Shown here: positions 18,083 through 27,100 of the stretch, one piece after another | Layout of the letters: the number at the start of each line of letters is the position of its first letter | Numbering within the stretch: the stretch's first letter is position 1 | Origin: Acidobacteriota bacterium | GTDB taxonomy: Bacteria > Acidobacteriota > Vicinamibacteria > Vicinamibacterales > UBA823 | Direction: 5' to 3' | DNA length: 64,000 nucleotides | Assembly: GCA_002730525.1 (NCBI GenBank) | Contig: PCAK01000044.1 | Span: 62,001 to 126,000, forward strand | Translations under genes and position numbers: made by a program | The notes under the pieces: model-generated | Databases searched by the model: none | What the model was told of the DNA's origin: nothing | What the model saw: the letters and a program-made list of their open reading frames with translations, nothing else

Positions 18083-18525
18083 TACTGCCCCCCTCCAATG
18101 CCCGCGCGCAGCCGGCGATCGACGATGAGGCCCACGTCCTCGATGCCGACCCGGCGCAACTCGTCCATCGCCTGCATGATCGAGCTATAAGGCGCGTCCT
18201 CGTCACCCTTGATCAGCACGATCCGCTCGCCGGCGCGCTGGTCCTCAAGGGACGTCTGCACACGACTCAGCAGCTCGGTCTCCGCCACCTGCACGGAATT
18301 GACGTAGAACCGCCGGTCGGCCGTGATCGATAGCACCGTCTGCCCCTGCGTCTCCGGTTTGTCGACGGTGTTCGCCGCCTGCGGCAGCCGAAGATCGACA
18401 CCCTGCTGCAACATCGGGGCAATGAGCATCATGATGATCAGCAGCACCAGCATGACGTCGACGAGCGGCGTGACGTTGATATCGGACTTTACTCCGGCTT
18501 TGGCGCCGCCCAGGTCCATTGACAT
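18082..18525 (-). CDS. exbD: ExbD/TolR family protein (first paralogue)
   Basis: A 147-residue ExbD-like protein with a single transmembrane helix and the proton-path aspartate in INVTPLVDVMLVLLIIMM, followed by a periplasmic domain. It sits between exbB and the second exbD on the minus strand, 83 bases after exbB. The pair differ clearly in the periplasmic part, so they may form a mixed dimer or serve different TonB-like transducers. Confidence 0.93.
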   Translation of the reverse strand: MSMDLGGAKAGVKSDINVTPLVDVMLVLLIIMMLIAPMLQQGVDLRLPQAANTVDKPETQGQTVLSITADRRFYVNSVQVAETELLSRVQTSLEDQRAGERIVLIKGDEDAPYSSIMQAMDELRRVGIEDVGLIVDRRLRAGIGGGQ

Positions 18526-18608
18526 GAGTGATCTCCTCGTCCGTTGCGCGAACCACGCTCCGCGTCACGCCGTGGCGTCGCATGGCACCACGGCGTGTGC
18601 GGGGACTC

Positions 18609-19298
18609 TTACGCGGTCTTCTTGATGAAATAGTCGACGAGCTCAGACGACGAGTTGTCCATCTCGACGTTGAAGTATTCGATCACGCCGGTCAGGTAGT
18701 TGTAGAACCACACGGCCGGGATGGCCACGACGAGCCCGAGCGCGGTCTCGACCAGCGCTTCCGCGATACCGGCAGAGACGGCGCCGATACCACCCGACCC
18801 GGTCGCCGCGATACCGACGAACGCATTGATGATGCCGACGACGGTGCCGAGCAGTCCGACGAAGGGCGCCGTCGATCCGATGGTCGCCAGCGACGCCACG
18901 CCTTTCTTCAGGTCGTTGGCCGTCAGGGCCGATGCACGCTGAATCGCCCGCCGGACGGTGTCCAGCAGGTCTTCACGCGCCAACCCGCCGCCGGACTCCT
19001 GCTGGAACTGGTATTCCTGCAAGCCGGCCAGAACGACCTTGGCCAGGTGACTGTACCTGTAGTCCTTCTTCTGCGAAACCGCGATCGCATCCTTCAAGCG
19101 GCCATCCTTGAGGTGCTTGGCCACCTGCGGCGCATACAACTTCGACTGCTTCCGAGCCTGGGTAAAGGTGAAGATCCGCTCAACGGCCACGCCGACCGAC
19201 CAGAACGACATGAAAAAGAGGACCACCGCAATGCCTTTCGCGGTGTAGCCCATCTGATTCCACATCTCCACCAGATTCATTCCTCCTCCACCTTCCAT
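18609..19298 (-). CDS. exbB: ExbB/MotA/TolQ family proton channel protein
   Basis: A 229-residue inner-membrane protein with three hydrophobic helices: one near the N-terminus (about 18-38) and two in the conserved block LATIGSTAPFVGLLGTVVGI through LVETALGLVVAIPAVWFYN, the family signature. It forms the proton channel with ExbD. An AGGAGG site (complement of 19306-19311) at 7-base spacing supports the ATG at 19298; a second ATG at 19280 is too close to its purine run. Follows tonB by 110 bases in the same operon. Confidence 0.94.
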   Translation of the reverse strand: MEGGGGMNLVEMWNQMGYTAKGIAVVLFFMSFWSVGVAVERIFTFTQARKQSKLYAPQVAKHLKDGRLKDAIAVSQKKDYRYSHLAKVVLAGLQEYQFQQESGGGLAREDLLDTVRRAIQRASALTANDLKKGVASLATIGSTAPFVGLLGTVVGIINAFVGIAATGSGGIGAVSAGIAEALVETALGLVVAIPAVWFYNYLTGVIEYFNVEMDNSSSELVDYFIKKTA

Positions 19299-19408
19299 CG
19301 CCCACCCTCCTGTCTATGACTGACCCGGTTTCCGGTTAGTGGGCGCTGGCACGATGTCCCACTGCTGCATGCTCACAAAATGTTCCGTTTCTGAACGCGT
19401 CTCTTCCG

Positions 19409-20122
19409 CTACTGCAACGTGAAATTGACGGTGACGGTCATGATGACCGGCACCGGGATGCCGTTGAGCAGCGTCGGTGTGTACTCCCACTGCCGCACGG
19501 CGTCGAGGGCGGACCCATCGAGCAGCGGAATGGAACGCAACACGCGTGCATCGGTCACGCGGCCGTCCGGTCCGATGGTCGCCTCGATGATGACGATCCC
19601 CTGGACACGCGCCGACTGCGCAATCGCGGGGTAGAGCGGATTCACGTTGCGAATCCGCTCCGGCGGCTTGATGTTGCCGCCCACCCGGATCGGTTCCGTC
19701 GGCGGCGGCGGCGGCGGCGGCGGCGCTTCGGGCAACCCGCCGACGATCCCGCCCACGATGCCACCAGAGACGCCCCCTTCGACGCCGCCGATGATCCCCT
19801 CGTTGACGGTGATACCCGTCTCGGCGGTGATCTCCTCGGGCGCCTCTACCGGCGCAGCGTTCGGAGTGACGTCGGGCTGAGGCACCGGCTCCGCCGCCGC
19901 GGGCGGCGGTGGCGGTGGCGGTGGCGGCGGCGGCGGCGGTGGCGCGGCCACGAAGGCCATCATCGTCGGCGGAATCGGCAAGATGTCAGCCGCCATGAGC
20001 GGGACGATGACGACCGCGCCCACGCCGATGACGTGGACCAGGATCGACAGCGGCACGGTGTACCACTTCTGCGATCCCACCCTCACCTGCGGGTTCGAGA
20101 TATCGGTGAACATCTCAGCCAC
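19409..20122 (-). CDS. tonB: TonB family energy transducer
   Basis: A 237-residue periplasm-spanning protein: an N-terminal transmembrane anchor (about 22-45), a proline-rich spacer with one run of about 14 Pro and another of about 8, a glycine-rich stretch, and a C-terminal TonB domain (PPERIRNVNPLYPAIAQSAR onward, ending in VTVNFTLQ). It passes energy from ExbB-ExbD to outer-membrane transporters. GTG start at 20122, supported by AGGAGGT (complement of 20128-20134) at 5-base spacing. First gene of tonB-exbB-exbD-exbD, with a consensus promoter 50 bases upstream. No TonB-dependent receptor is in the window. Confidence 0.94.
   Translation of the reverse strand: MAEMFTDISNPQVRVGSQKWYTVPLSILVHVIGVGAVVIVPLMAADILPIPPTMMAFVAAPPPPPPPPPPPPPPAAAEPVPQPDVTPNAAPVEAPEEITAETGITVNEGIIGGVEGGVSGGIVGGIVGGLPEAPPPPPPPPTEPIRVGGNIKPPERIRNVNPLYPAIAQSARVQGIVIIEATIGPDGRVTDARVLRSIPLLDGSALDAVRQWEYTPTLLNGIPVPVIMTVTVNFTLQ
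19701..19725. repeat. GGC triplet run inside tonB
   Basis: An almost pure GGC repeat (read as CCG/GCC on the coding strand) that encodes the eight-proline tract of TonB. Such runs can change length by slippage without breaking the frame. Confidence 0.8.
19901..19945. repeat. GGC/GGT triplet run inside tonB
   Basis: About 45 bases of GGCGGT/GGC triplets coding for the run of about 14 prolines in the TonB spacer. The long proline tract would need elongation factor P for smooth translation. Confidence 0.8.
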
Positions 20123-20172
20123 AATCCACCTCCTGCACTCCGAAGCTCATCTGCAACGCGACAAGACCGTCG

Positions 20173-20202
20173 ATTATATGCAGAGCGAAAAAGCCCTGTC
20201 AA
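20173..20202 (-). promoter_or_regulatory. Consensus sigma-70 promoter of the tonB operon
   Basis: Minus strand: TTGACA (20202-20197), 18-base spacer, TATAAT (20178-20173). Both hexamers match consensus exactly. The start is near 20166, about 44 bases before the tonB GTG. Confidence 0.93.
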
Positions 20203-20376
20203 CGAACCTATCGACCAAGAATCAAGCTGAAAACCGGCGGTCGACTGCACCCGGAACGGGAGTCCGAGAGGAGCCGCACGGAAGGTTAGACCCCAGCTTC
20301 CGAGAAATGGCCCGAAACTCTCGACCGGCGCCCGAGCCACAGTTTCGCCAAGTATTCTCCATCGTGACGGACGCCG

Positions 20377-22485
20377 CTAGAGCATCCAGCCCACGACCAA
20401 CGGCGCGAAAATAACCGAGACGATGCTCATTAGCTTGATGAGGATGTTCAGGCTCGGACCGGCGGTGTCCTTGAACGGATCGCCCACCGTGTCGCCGATG
20501 ACCGCCGCCTTGTGCGGCTCGGACCCTTTGCCGCCCATGTGGCCTTCCTCGATGTATTTCTTCGCGTTGTCCCAGGCGCCGCCGGCGTTGGCCATCATCA
20601 GGGCCATCAGGACGCCGGTCACCAGCGAGCCGGCCAGGAGACCGCCCAGGCCGGCGACACCGAGGACGAATCCGGTGGCGATCGGGGCGATCACGGCCAG
20701 CAGGCCCGGTGCCAGCATCTCCCGAATGGCCGCCTTGGTCGAAATGGCGACGCACTGGGCCGAGTCTGGCTCGGCCTTGCCCTCGAGCAGGCCGGGAATC
20801 GACTTGAACTGTCGCCGGACCTCCTCGATCATCTTGGCGGCCGAGCGGCCCACGGCGTTCATCGTCAGCGCCGAAAAGATGAAGGGCAGCATGCCGCCGA
20901 TGAACATCCCGAGCAGCACGTTGGGATTGTCGAGATTCAGGCTGAGCAGCCGGACTTCGAAGGCCCCGGCACCGCCGGCGGCCTCGATCGCGGCATCCGC
21001 CGTCGCCCGATAGGTGCTGAACAGCGCCAGTGCCGTCAGCGCCGCCGAACCGATGGCGAAGCCCTTGCCAATGGCCGCCGTCGTGTTGCCGACGGCATCG
21101 AGCGCGTCGGTCCGCTCCCGAACGAACGGCTCACAGCCGCTGAGCTCGGCGATCCCGCCGGCGTTGTCCGCCACCGGACCGTAGGCATCGACGCCCAGGC
21201 TGATGCCGAGCGTCGACAGCATGCCGACCGCCGCGATCGCGATGCCGTAGAGTCCGGCCCAGGCAAAGCTAAGGAAAATCGCCAGACAGATGACCAGGGT
21301 CGGCCCGCCGCACGACATCATGCCGATGCCAAGCCCGGCGATGATGTTCGTGGCGGGTCCCGTCTCGGACTGCTGGGCAATCCGCTGGGCGGGCGCGAGG
21401 TCCTTCGCCGTGTAGTACTCGGTCAGCTTTCCGATCGCGACGCCCGAACCCAGCCCAACCATCACGCACCAGAGCACCGCCAGTGGCAACCCCAGCACGG
21501 AGACCAGGCCTCCGGCCGCCAGCACGACGAGGACGGAGGCCAGGAACAGGCCGCGATTGAGGGCGCCCTGAATCGCCTTCTCATCGTTGGTCCGCACGGC
21601 GAAGGTGCCGACGATCGAGCAGATGATACCGACTCCAGCCAGCACGACCGGGAACAGCACGAGCGCGCCCTGCAGCGCGTCGAACGCGTCGGCGGAGGTC
21701 CCCCAGAGGGCCTCGGCAGAGGACGCGCTCATCGCCCACGCCAGGGCGATCGAGGAAATGATGCTGCCGACATACGACTCGAACAGATCGGCGCCCATGC
21801 CGGCCACGTCGCCGACGTTGTCACCCACGGCATCCGCGATCGTCGCGGGATTCCGGGGATCGTCCTCGGGGATGCCGGCTTCGACCTTGCCAGAGAGATC
21901 GGCGCCGACGTCGGCCGCCTTCGTGTAGATACCGCCGCCGACGCGGGCGAACAGGGCGATCGACGAAGCCCCGAGCGATAGCCCGAACAGCGACTCGACC
22001 GCCGATGGGCCCGAGCCGTCCAGGCCGCCGAACATCGAGTAGAGGATGGCGATCCCGAGGGTGCCGAGCGCCACCACGGTCAACCCCATCACCGCACCGC
22101 TGGAAAACGCCACGCGCAGCGCGCTCGCAAGGCTCGTCTTGGCCGCCTGCGTCGTCCGCACAGCCGCACCGGTGGCGGTGCGCATCCCGACCCAGCCGGC
22201 ACAGGCCGACAGCGTGGCGCCGACGAGGAAGGCGACGGCCGTCGTCACGGCGCTCCGAGGCAGAAAGATCGCCAGCACGATGAACATCACGGCAACGAAG
22301 ACGGCCAGCACGGAGTACTCCACGCGCAGGAACGCCATGGCACCGCTGCGGATGAGGGCCGCGATGCTCTTCATCCGATCGGTTCCCGCGTCCTTCTTGT
22401 TGATCGCCTGAATGAGGACGAACGCGAAGATCGCCGCGCAAATCGGCGCGCCTATGCCAAAGATCAAAAACAGCTGCTGTCCCAT
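20377..22485 (-). CDS. hppA: Membrane-bound pyrophosphatase, K+-dependent and Na+-type by signature
   Basis: Integral membrane ion pump (702 residues, about 16 hydrophobic helices) that couples pyrophosphate hydrolysis to export of H+ or Na+. Pyrophosphate-binding blocks are visible, for example [19 protein letters not shown] and [17 protein letters not shown]. At the site that decides potassium dependence the sequence is NTTAAIGKG (Ala470, Gly473), the K+-dependent form; K+-independent pumps have Lys and Thr. Glu236 in DLFESYVGS is placed as in Na+-pumping enzymes, although some K+-dependent H+ pumps share it. A weak promoter lies at 22553-22582. Transcribed alone between uppP/DUF502 and tonB. 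Confidence 0.95.
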   Translation of the reverse strand: MGQQLFLIFGIGAPICAAIFAFVLIQAINKKDAGTDRMKSIAALIRSGAMAFLRVEYSVLAVFVAVMFIVLAIFLPRSAVTTAVAFLVGATLSACAGWVGMRTATGAAVRTTQAAKTSLASALRVAFSSGAVMGLTVVALGTLGIAILYSMFGGLDGSGPSAVESLFGLSLGASSIALFARVGGGIYTKAADVGADLSGKVEAGIPEDDPRNPATIADAVGDNVGDVAGMGADLFESYVGSIISSIALAWAMSASSAEALWGTSADAFDALQGALVLFPVVLAGVGIICSIVGTFAVRTNDEKAIQGALNRGLFLASVLVVLAAGGLVSVLGLPLAVLWCVMVGLGSGVAIGKLTEYYTAKDLAPAQRIAQQSETGPATNIIAGLGIGMMSCGGPTLVICLAIFLSFAWAGLYGIAIAAVGMLSTLGISLGVDAYGPVADNAGGIAELSGCEPFVRERTDALDAVGNTTAAIGKGFAIGSAALTALALFSTYRATADAAIEAAGGAGAFEVRLLSLNLDNPNVLLGMFIGGMLPFIFSALTMNAVGRSAAKMIEEVRRQFKSIPGLLEGKAEPDSAQCVAISTKAAIREMLAPGLLAVIAPIATGFVLGVAGLGGLLAGSLVTGVLMALMMANAGGAWDNAKKYIEEGHMGGKGSEPHKAAVIGDTVGDPFKDTAGPSLNILIKLMSIVSVIFAPLVVGWML

Positions 22486-22552
22486 CGATGATTCCTCTCG
22501 ATCACTCCGCGCACCCCAGACGACCGCCCCGCGCGCGACGACAAAACCCGTA

Positions 22553-22582
22553 AAACTAGCAGTCCGGCCTCGGTTCTGTCAA
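22553..22582 (-). promoter_or_regulatory. Possible promoter for hppA
   Basis: Minus strand: consensus -35 TTGACA (22582-22577), 18-base spacer and a poor -10 TAGTTT (22558-22553). The start would be about 60 bases before the hppA ATG. Confidence 0.45.
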
Positions 22583-22628
22583 TCCGGGGCGGCTCGGGCC
22601 GGGCAGGTCGGCCGCGGTTGGACCCGGT

Positions 22629-23243
22629 CTACTCCTGGGTCTCGTCCCGGTCCTGGTCCTTGGCTCTCACGAGGTCCGCGACGGCCATGCCGCCGGTGAG
22701 GAAGATCCGGATCCCCTCCTGCACCGAGATATTCGGAAAACTGGCCAGCCGGCTCGGATAGATGCGCACGTCGCCCAGATACAGATGATTGGTCGGCACG
22801 TAGATCGCCATCACGCGCTCGACGCCCTCGCCCCGATCGAGATCGAACTCCTTGGTGAGGAAACCCAGGACGAACCCGCGCTCGGCATCGTCGATGATGA
22901 CGACTCGCTTGAACCCGTACTCGTTGTCGGGAGAGAACGCCAGAATGAGCTGCTTGACCGGCGCGTAAATCGTCTTGAAGACCGGCACCCGCATCAAGGT
23001 GCGCTCGGTCCGCTCCACCAGCCGACGTCCAAGCACGTTGGTCGCCACGGCGCCGATGACGAGGAGGCCAGCCACGGTGGCGAGCAGGCCGAGCCCCGGC
23101 ACCTCCCGGCCGAGCCGTTCGACCAGGTAGGGCCCCATGAACCCGTCGACCAGTTGAAACAGCCAGACGAGCGCCACCACGCTCACGATGAGCGGGACGG
23201 TCACGAAGAAGCCGGCGAGCAGGCTGCGACGAAACCACTGCAT
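22629..23243 (-). CDS. DUF502 family inner-membrane protein
   Basis: A 204-residue protein with two hydrophobic segments in the first 75 residues and a soluble C-terminal domain. Family blocks seen are VFKTIYAPVKQ, the stretch around FKRVVIIDDAERGFVLGFLT and the YVPTNHLYLGDV region. The function of DUF502 is not established. ATG at 23243 (MQWFRRSLLAGFF) starts just before the first membrane helix and only 4 bases after the uppP stop; the longer open frame upstream overlaps uppP and is not credible. Last gene of the tgt-yajC-secDF-uppP run. Confidence 0.88.
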   Translation of the reverse strand: MQWFRRSLLAGFFVTVPLIVSVVALVWLFQLVDGFMGPYLVERLGREVPGLGLLATVAGLLVIGAVATNVLGRRLVERTERTLMRVPVFKTIYAPVKQLILAFSPDNEYGFKRVVIIDDAERGFVLGFLTKEFDLDRGEGVERVMAIYVPTNHLYLGDVRIYPSRLASFPNISVQEGIRIFLTGGMAVADLVRAKDQDRDETQE

Positions 23244-23247
23244 GCCA

Positions 23248-24057
23248 TTACGTACCGAGGAGCCAGACCAGGACGGCTCCCGCCAACCCGAGGCGATAGT
23301 ACGCGAACACATCGAGGGGGTGCTTGGCAAGGTACCGGAGAAACCAGGCAATCACCGCGTAGCCGACGACCGCCGATACCACCAGGCCGACCAACATCGC
23401 CATCGCCACGGATCCGGTCAGATCGGCGGCATCGAGCGTCATCGCCGTGCGCCAGGCCGCGGCCACGATTGCCGGAATCCCCAGCAGGAAGCCGAACCGC
23501 GCGGCCGCGGCACGAGACAGGCCCAGAGCCATGCCAGCGGCGATCGTCGCCCCGGACCTCGACACGCCCGGGATCAGCGCGACCGCCTGGGCCCCGCCGA
23601 TCACGAGGGTGGCGGGCCAGGTCAGGGATCGACTGTCGCGGGTACCGCGCGCCATCCGCTCCACGGCGAAGAACGCCACGGCGCCCAGGGACAACGTGAC
23701 GACCGTCGTCGCCGGAACTCTGAGCGCCCGCTCGATGACGCCCTCGAAGGCCAGGCCGACGGCGACGATCGGCAGCGTGCCCAGCGCGATCAGCTGCACC
23801 TGGCGGCCGGCCTCATCGGGCGACCGTGACAGGGCTCGCGGCAACGACCCCGCCATGGCCAGGAGATCGTGTCGGAAGAAGACGATGACCGCCAGGAGCG
23901 TCCCGACGTGACAGGCGACATCGAAGGCGAGACCAAACTGCCCGACGTCCCATCCGAGCAGTTCGCGCAGCAGCAGCAGGTGAGCCGAACTCGAGACAGG
24001 CAGGAACTCGGTGAGTCCCTGGACGGCTCCGAGGAAGGCGGCGATGAGCGCGCTCAC
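23248..24057 (-). CDS. uppP: Undecaprenyl-diphosphatase
   Basis: Inner-membrane BacA/UppP enzyme (269 residues) that dephosphorylates undecaprenyl pyrophosphate to recycle the lipid carrier for peptidoglycan and polysaccharide. Both active-site blocks are present: QGLTEFLPVSSSAH (Gln13, Glu17) and IPGVSRSGATI. Multiple hydrophobic helices. It lies 18 bases after secF and 4 bases before the DUF502 gene. It also supports the cell-wall genes nearby (ddl). Confidence 0.96.
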   Translation of the reverse strand: MSALIAAFLGAVQGLTEFLPVSSSAHLLLLRELLGWDVGQFGLAFDVACHVGTLLAVIVFFRHDLLAMAGSLPRALSRSPDEAGRQVQLIALGTLPIVAVGLAFEGVIERALRVPATTVVTLSLGAVAFFAVERMARGTRDSRSLTWPATLVIGGAQAVALIPGVSRSGATIAAGMALGLSRAAAARFGFLLGIPAIVAAAWRTAMTLDAADLTGSVAMAMLVGLVVSAVVGYAVIAWFLRYLAKHPLDVFAYYRLGLAGAVLVWLLGT

Positions 24058-24075
24058 TGGAGTCGGCTCAACGCA

Positions 24076-25062
24076 TCATGACGCGCGGGCTTTCATCTTG
24101 CGACGCCGGGATCGTTTGCTGCCTCCGCCCCCCGCGGCCGGCAAGACGGCAGCGCGCTGCGCCGCCTGGCGTTCGCTCATGAAGACCGCGGTGGCTGCCG
24201 CGATGAACACCGTGGAATAGGTGCCACTGACGATGCCGACGAGCATCGTGAAGGCGAATCCGCGCAACACTTCCCCACCGAAGAGAAACAGGGCGAGGAC
24301 GGTCAGCGACGTCGTGCCCGACGTGATGATGGTGCGTGCCAGCGTCTGGTTCACACTCTTGTTGACCACCAGTTCGAGCCGCTCGCGGCGCATCGAACGC
24401 AGGTTCTCGCGCACCCGGTCGAAAATGACGATCGTGTCGTTCACCGAATACCCGGTAATCGTCAGAATCGCGGCCACGACGTTCAGCGACAGCTCGTAGC
24501 CGAAGAACGCCAGGAACGCCACGGTCACCAAGATGTCGTGAAATACCGCGGCGATCGCGCCGAGGGCGAAGCTGAACCGGAATCGGACGCTGATGTAGAT
24601 GAGGATGCCGGTCAGGGCGGCTAGCGTCGCGTAGATCCCCTTCTGCTGGAGATCCCGGCCGATGACCGGTCCCACGATGTCGGTGCTCTGCACCTCGAAC
24701 TCGCCCAGCCCGGCTGCCTCGATGGCATCCACGATTGCGGTCGCGCCTTGCTCGAGGTCGGCTCCGGTCTCGACGTCAATCTGGGGCAGCCGGATGAGCA
24801 CCTCGTTCGCCGACGGATCGCCGTACTGCTGCACGACCTTCTCGCCAGGAATGGCGGCGATCGCCGCCCGCACCGCGTCCTCGGGCGTCGTGTCCGCGAA
24901 GCGGATCACGACCGCCGTGCCCCCAGAGAAGTCGATGCCGAGCGGCACGCCGCCCGCCGACCACATCGTACCCAGGCCAGCGAGGATCACGAGCGCCGAG
25001 ACGCCGACCGCCTGCCAGCGCCACCGGAAGAAGTTGATGTTTGGGGTCTTGAAAATCTGCAT
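24076..25062 (-). CDS. secF: Protein translocase subunit SecF
   Basis: Inner-membrane helper of the Sec translocon (328 residues, six helices) that with SecD uses the proton motive force to pull exported proteins. Typical features: N-terminal FF-rich start, the periplasmic P1 loop (about 40-130), then a membrane block with VAFLAFFGYELSLNVVAAIL and GYSVNDTIVIFDRVREN. C-terminal tail is Lys/Arg-rich. It starts 4 bases after secD. Confidence 0.97.
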   Translation of the reverse strand: MQIFKTPNINFFRWRWQAVGVSALVILAGLGTMWSAGGVPLGIDFSGGTAVVIRFADTTPEDAVRAAIAAIPGEKVVQQYGDPSANEVLIRLPQIDVETGADLEQGATAIVDAIEAAGLGEFEVQSTDIVGPVIGRDLQQKGIYATLAALTGILIYISVRFRFSFALGAIAAVFHDILVTVAFLAFFGYELSLNVVAAILTITGYSVNDTIVIFDRVRENLRSMRRERLELVVNKSVNQTLARTIITSGTTSLTVLALFLFGGEVLRGFAFTMLVGIVSGTYSTVFIAAATAVFMSERQAAQRAAVLPAAGGGGSKRSRRRKMKARAS

Positions 25063-25066
25063 GCGA

Positions 25067-26629
25067 TCAGATGCTGAGCCGGGTCACCTGCCGGCGGGCC
25101 AGGACCGTCTCGAACAAGGTCCGCGACACGAACACGGCGGTGAACACGTTGGAGAGCAGCCCGAAGAAGAGCGTAGTCGCGAACCCACGAATCGGGCCGG
25201 TGCCGAACTGGAACAGGAACGCCGCCGCGATGAGCGAGGCCACGTGCGTATCGAGAATCGTCAGGAACACCCGATCGAATCCGGCGGCCACGGCGAGCCG
25301 AACGCTCTTGGCCGTCGCCAGTTCCTCCTTGATGCGTTCGAAGATAAGCACGTTCGAATCGACGCCCATCCCGATCGTCAGGATGAAGCCCGCAATCCCC
25401 GGCAGCGTCAGCGTGGCATTGAGATACGCCATGAAGCCGAGCAGGATCAGGAGGTTGAGCGCCACGGACAGGATCGCGTTGATGCCCGCCAGCTTGTAGT
25501 AGACGAGCATGAACAGCGCCACCAGCGCCAGGCCGGTCAGCGATGCCAGGACCCCGGCTCGCACCGAGTCGGCCCCCAGCGTCGGGCCGACCGTCCGCTC
25601 TTCGAGATAGGTCAGCGACGCCGGCAGGGCGCCCGACCGCAGCACGAGGCCGAGGTCGGCGGCTCGCTGCTGCGTGAAGCCCCCGCTGATGCGGCCGTCC
25701 GCGGTGATCCGCTGCTGAATGGTGGCGGCCGAATACACCCGCCCGTCCAGAATAACCGCGAGGAGACGCCCGATGTTCGCGCCGGTGAAGTCCCCGAACT
25801 TCCGGGCGCCTTCGCTGTTCAGGGTGAAACTCACGGCCGGCAGATTGTTCTCGTCGAGCGTCGGGCGGGCGGTCCGCAGATCGCGTCCGGTGATCGCCGC
25901 GACACGCCGCACCATGTAGAACTGAGGGGGAACTCCGCCCTCAAGAAGCTCGGTGGCGTCCGACACGACTTCCATCCCGTCAGGCGCCTGACCGCCGTTG
26001 GCCTGTAGCAGGAGTTCGCGCGAGATCGCCGGGCCCTGCTCCACGAGCTTGATCTCGAGGAGCGCCGTCGACCGGATGATCTCCTTCGCTCGATCCACGT
26101 CGGTGACACCCGGCAGCTGCACGAGAATCTGATCACCGCCGACGCCGTGAGGCGCCACGATCGGCTCGGTGACCCCGAGTTCGTTCACACGCCGCTCGAT
26201 CGTCTGGAGCGCCTGCCGCACCGACTCGTCGCGATACGACACGACGATATTCGGCCGCATCGCGAAGGCATACTCCCCGCCGGCGCCCGACACGCGGCTG
26301 AACACCACATCGAGCTGTTCGTCGGTGATCCGCCGGAACTCGGCGTCCTGGTCCGCTGTCACGCCCTCGATCCGGAACTGCATCGGGGACTCCACCGTCA
26401 TCGCCCCGACGTTGACGTTGCTGACCTCCAGCACCTCACGCACGCGCTCCATGCTGGTTTCGGTCTCGATCCGCAGCGCGTCGTCGGTCTGGACCCGGAG
26501 CACCATGTGCACGCCGCCCTTGAGGTCGAGGCCCAGGCGCACCTTGTCTTCCGGGGGGTACACCGACCACCCGGCCAGCGCGAGGATGCCGACGATCGAG
26601 AGCAGCTTCCAGCGAAGATTGGTCTTCAT
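25067..26629 (-). CDS. secD: Protein translocase subunit SecD
   Basis: Partner of SecF, 520 residues. One N-terminal helix, a large periplasmic P1 domain beginning LGLDLKGGVHMVLRVQ, then five helices with the family block FILTIGMGVDSNVLIFERIKEE. Acts in late steps of Sec export. Sits 41 bases after yajC in the normal yajC-secD-secF order; translation of secF is likely coupled. Confidence 0.97.
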   Translation of the reverse strand: MKTNLRWKLLSIVGILALAGWSVYPPEDKVRLGLDLKGGVHMVLRVQTDDALRIETETSMERVREVLEVSNVNVGAMTVESPMQFRIEGVTADQDAEFRRITDEQLDVVFSRVSGAGGEYAFAMRPNIVVSYRDESVRQALQTIERRVNELGVTEPIVAPHGVGGDQILVQLPGVTDVDRAKEIIRSTALLEIKLVEQGPAISRELLLQANGGQAPDGMEVVSDATELLEGGVPPQFYMVRRVAAITGRDLRTARPTLDENNLPAVSFTLNSEGARKFGDFTGANIGRLLAVILDGRVYSAATIQQRITADGRISGGFTQQRAADLGLVLRSGALPASLTYLEERTVGPTLGADSVRAGVLASLTGLALVALFMLVYYKLAGINAILSVALNLLILLGFMAYLNATLTLPGIAGFILTIGMGVDSNVLIFERIKEELATAKSVRLAVAAGFDRVFLTILDTHVASLIAAAFLFQFGTGPIRGFATTLFFGLLSNVFTAVFVSRTLFETVLARRQVTRLSI

Positions 26630-26670
26630 GGTTCCATCCGACGCCGCGCGCCGTACGCCGCGTCCACCGA

Positions 26671-27030
26671 CTAGTTCTGATTCGAATCGGTGACGACCGG
26701 CTCCTGACCCTGATACCCACCGATGGCCGCCCGCGCGATGTCGACCCGCACCTTCTCCGCAATCTGCACCTGCACCGATCGCTCGTCGTTCAGCTTGGTG
26801 ATGACGCCGTAGAGGCCGGAGGTCGACACGACCCGATCTCCCACCTTGAGCGCAGCCTGGAACTCCTGGACCTTCTTCTGGCGGCGCTTCATCGGCAGCA
26901 GGATGACGAAATAGAAGATCGCCAGGATCATGGCGAACGGCACGAACTGTACCCAGACGCTGGTGTTCGAATCGGCCGGCGAGGCCATCGCTACGAGCAG
27001 CGGACTGTCTGTAATCGTCGGTACGGTCAT
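26671..27030 (-). CDS. yajC: Preprotein translocase accessory protein YajC
   Basis: A 119-residue single-pass membrane protein that associates with SecDF. It has the characteristic helix FVPFAMILAIFYFVILLPM followed by the basic block KRRQKKVQEFQAAL and a small C-terminal domain with GDRVVSTSGLYGVI. Located between tgt and secD as in many bacteria. The ATG at 27030 gives a somewhat long N-terminus; MASPAD at residue 15 is another possible start. Confidence 0.95.
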   Translation of the reverse strand: MTVPTITDSPLLVAMASPADSNTSVWVQFVPFAMILAIFYFVILLPMKRRQKKVQEFQAALKVGDRVVSTSGLYGVITKLNDERSVQVQIAEKVRVDIARAAIGGYQGQEPVVTDSNQN

Positions 27031-27100
27031 GCGGTCACCGGATTCCTGGTTCGTCGCGGCACACGGAGCCCGCCAGCCTCGCCTGGCCTGCGAGTGCCGC

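Noticed and set aside
19300-19408. Separate promoter between tonB and exbB
   Set aside because: No hexamer pair with sensible spacing. The genes share one consensus promoter and the terminator after exbD.
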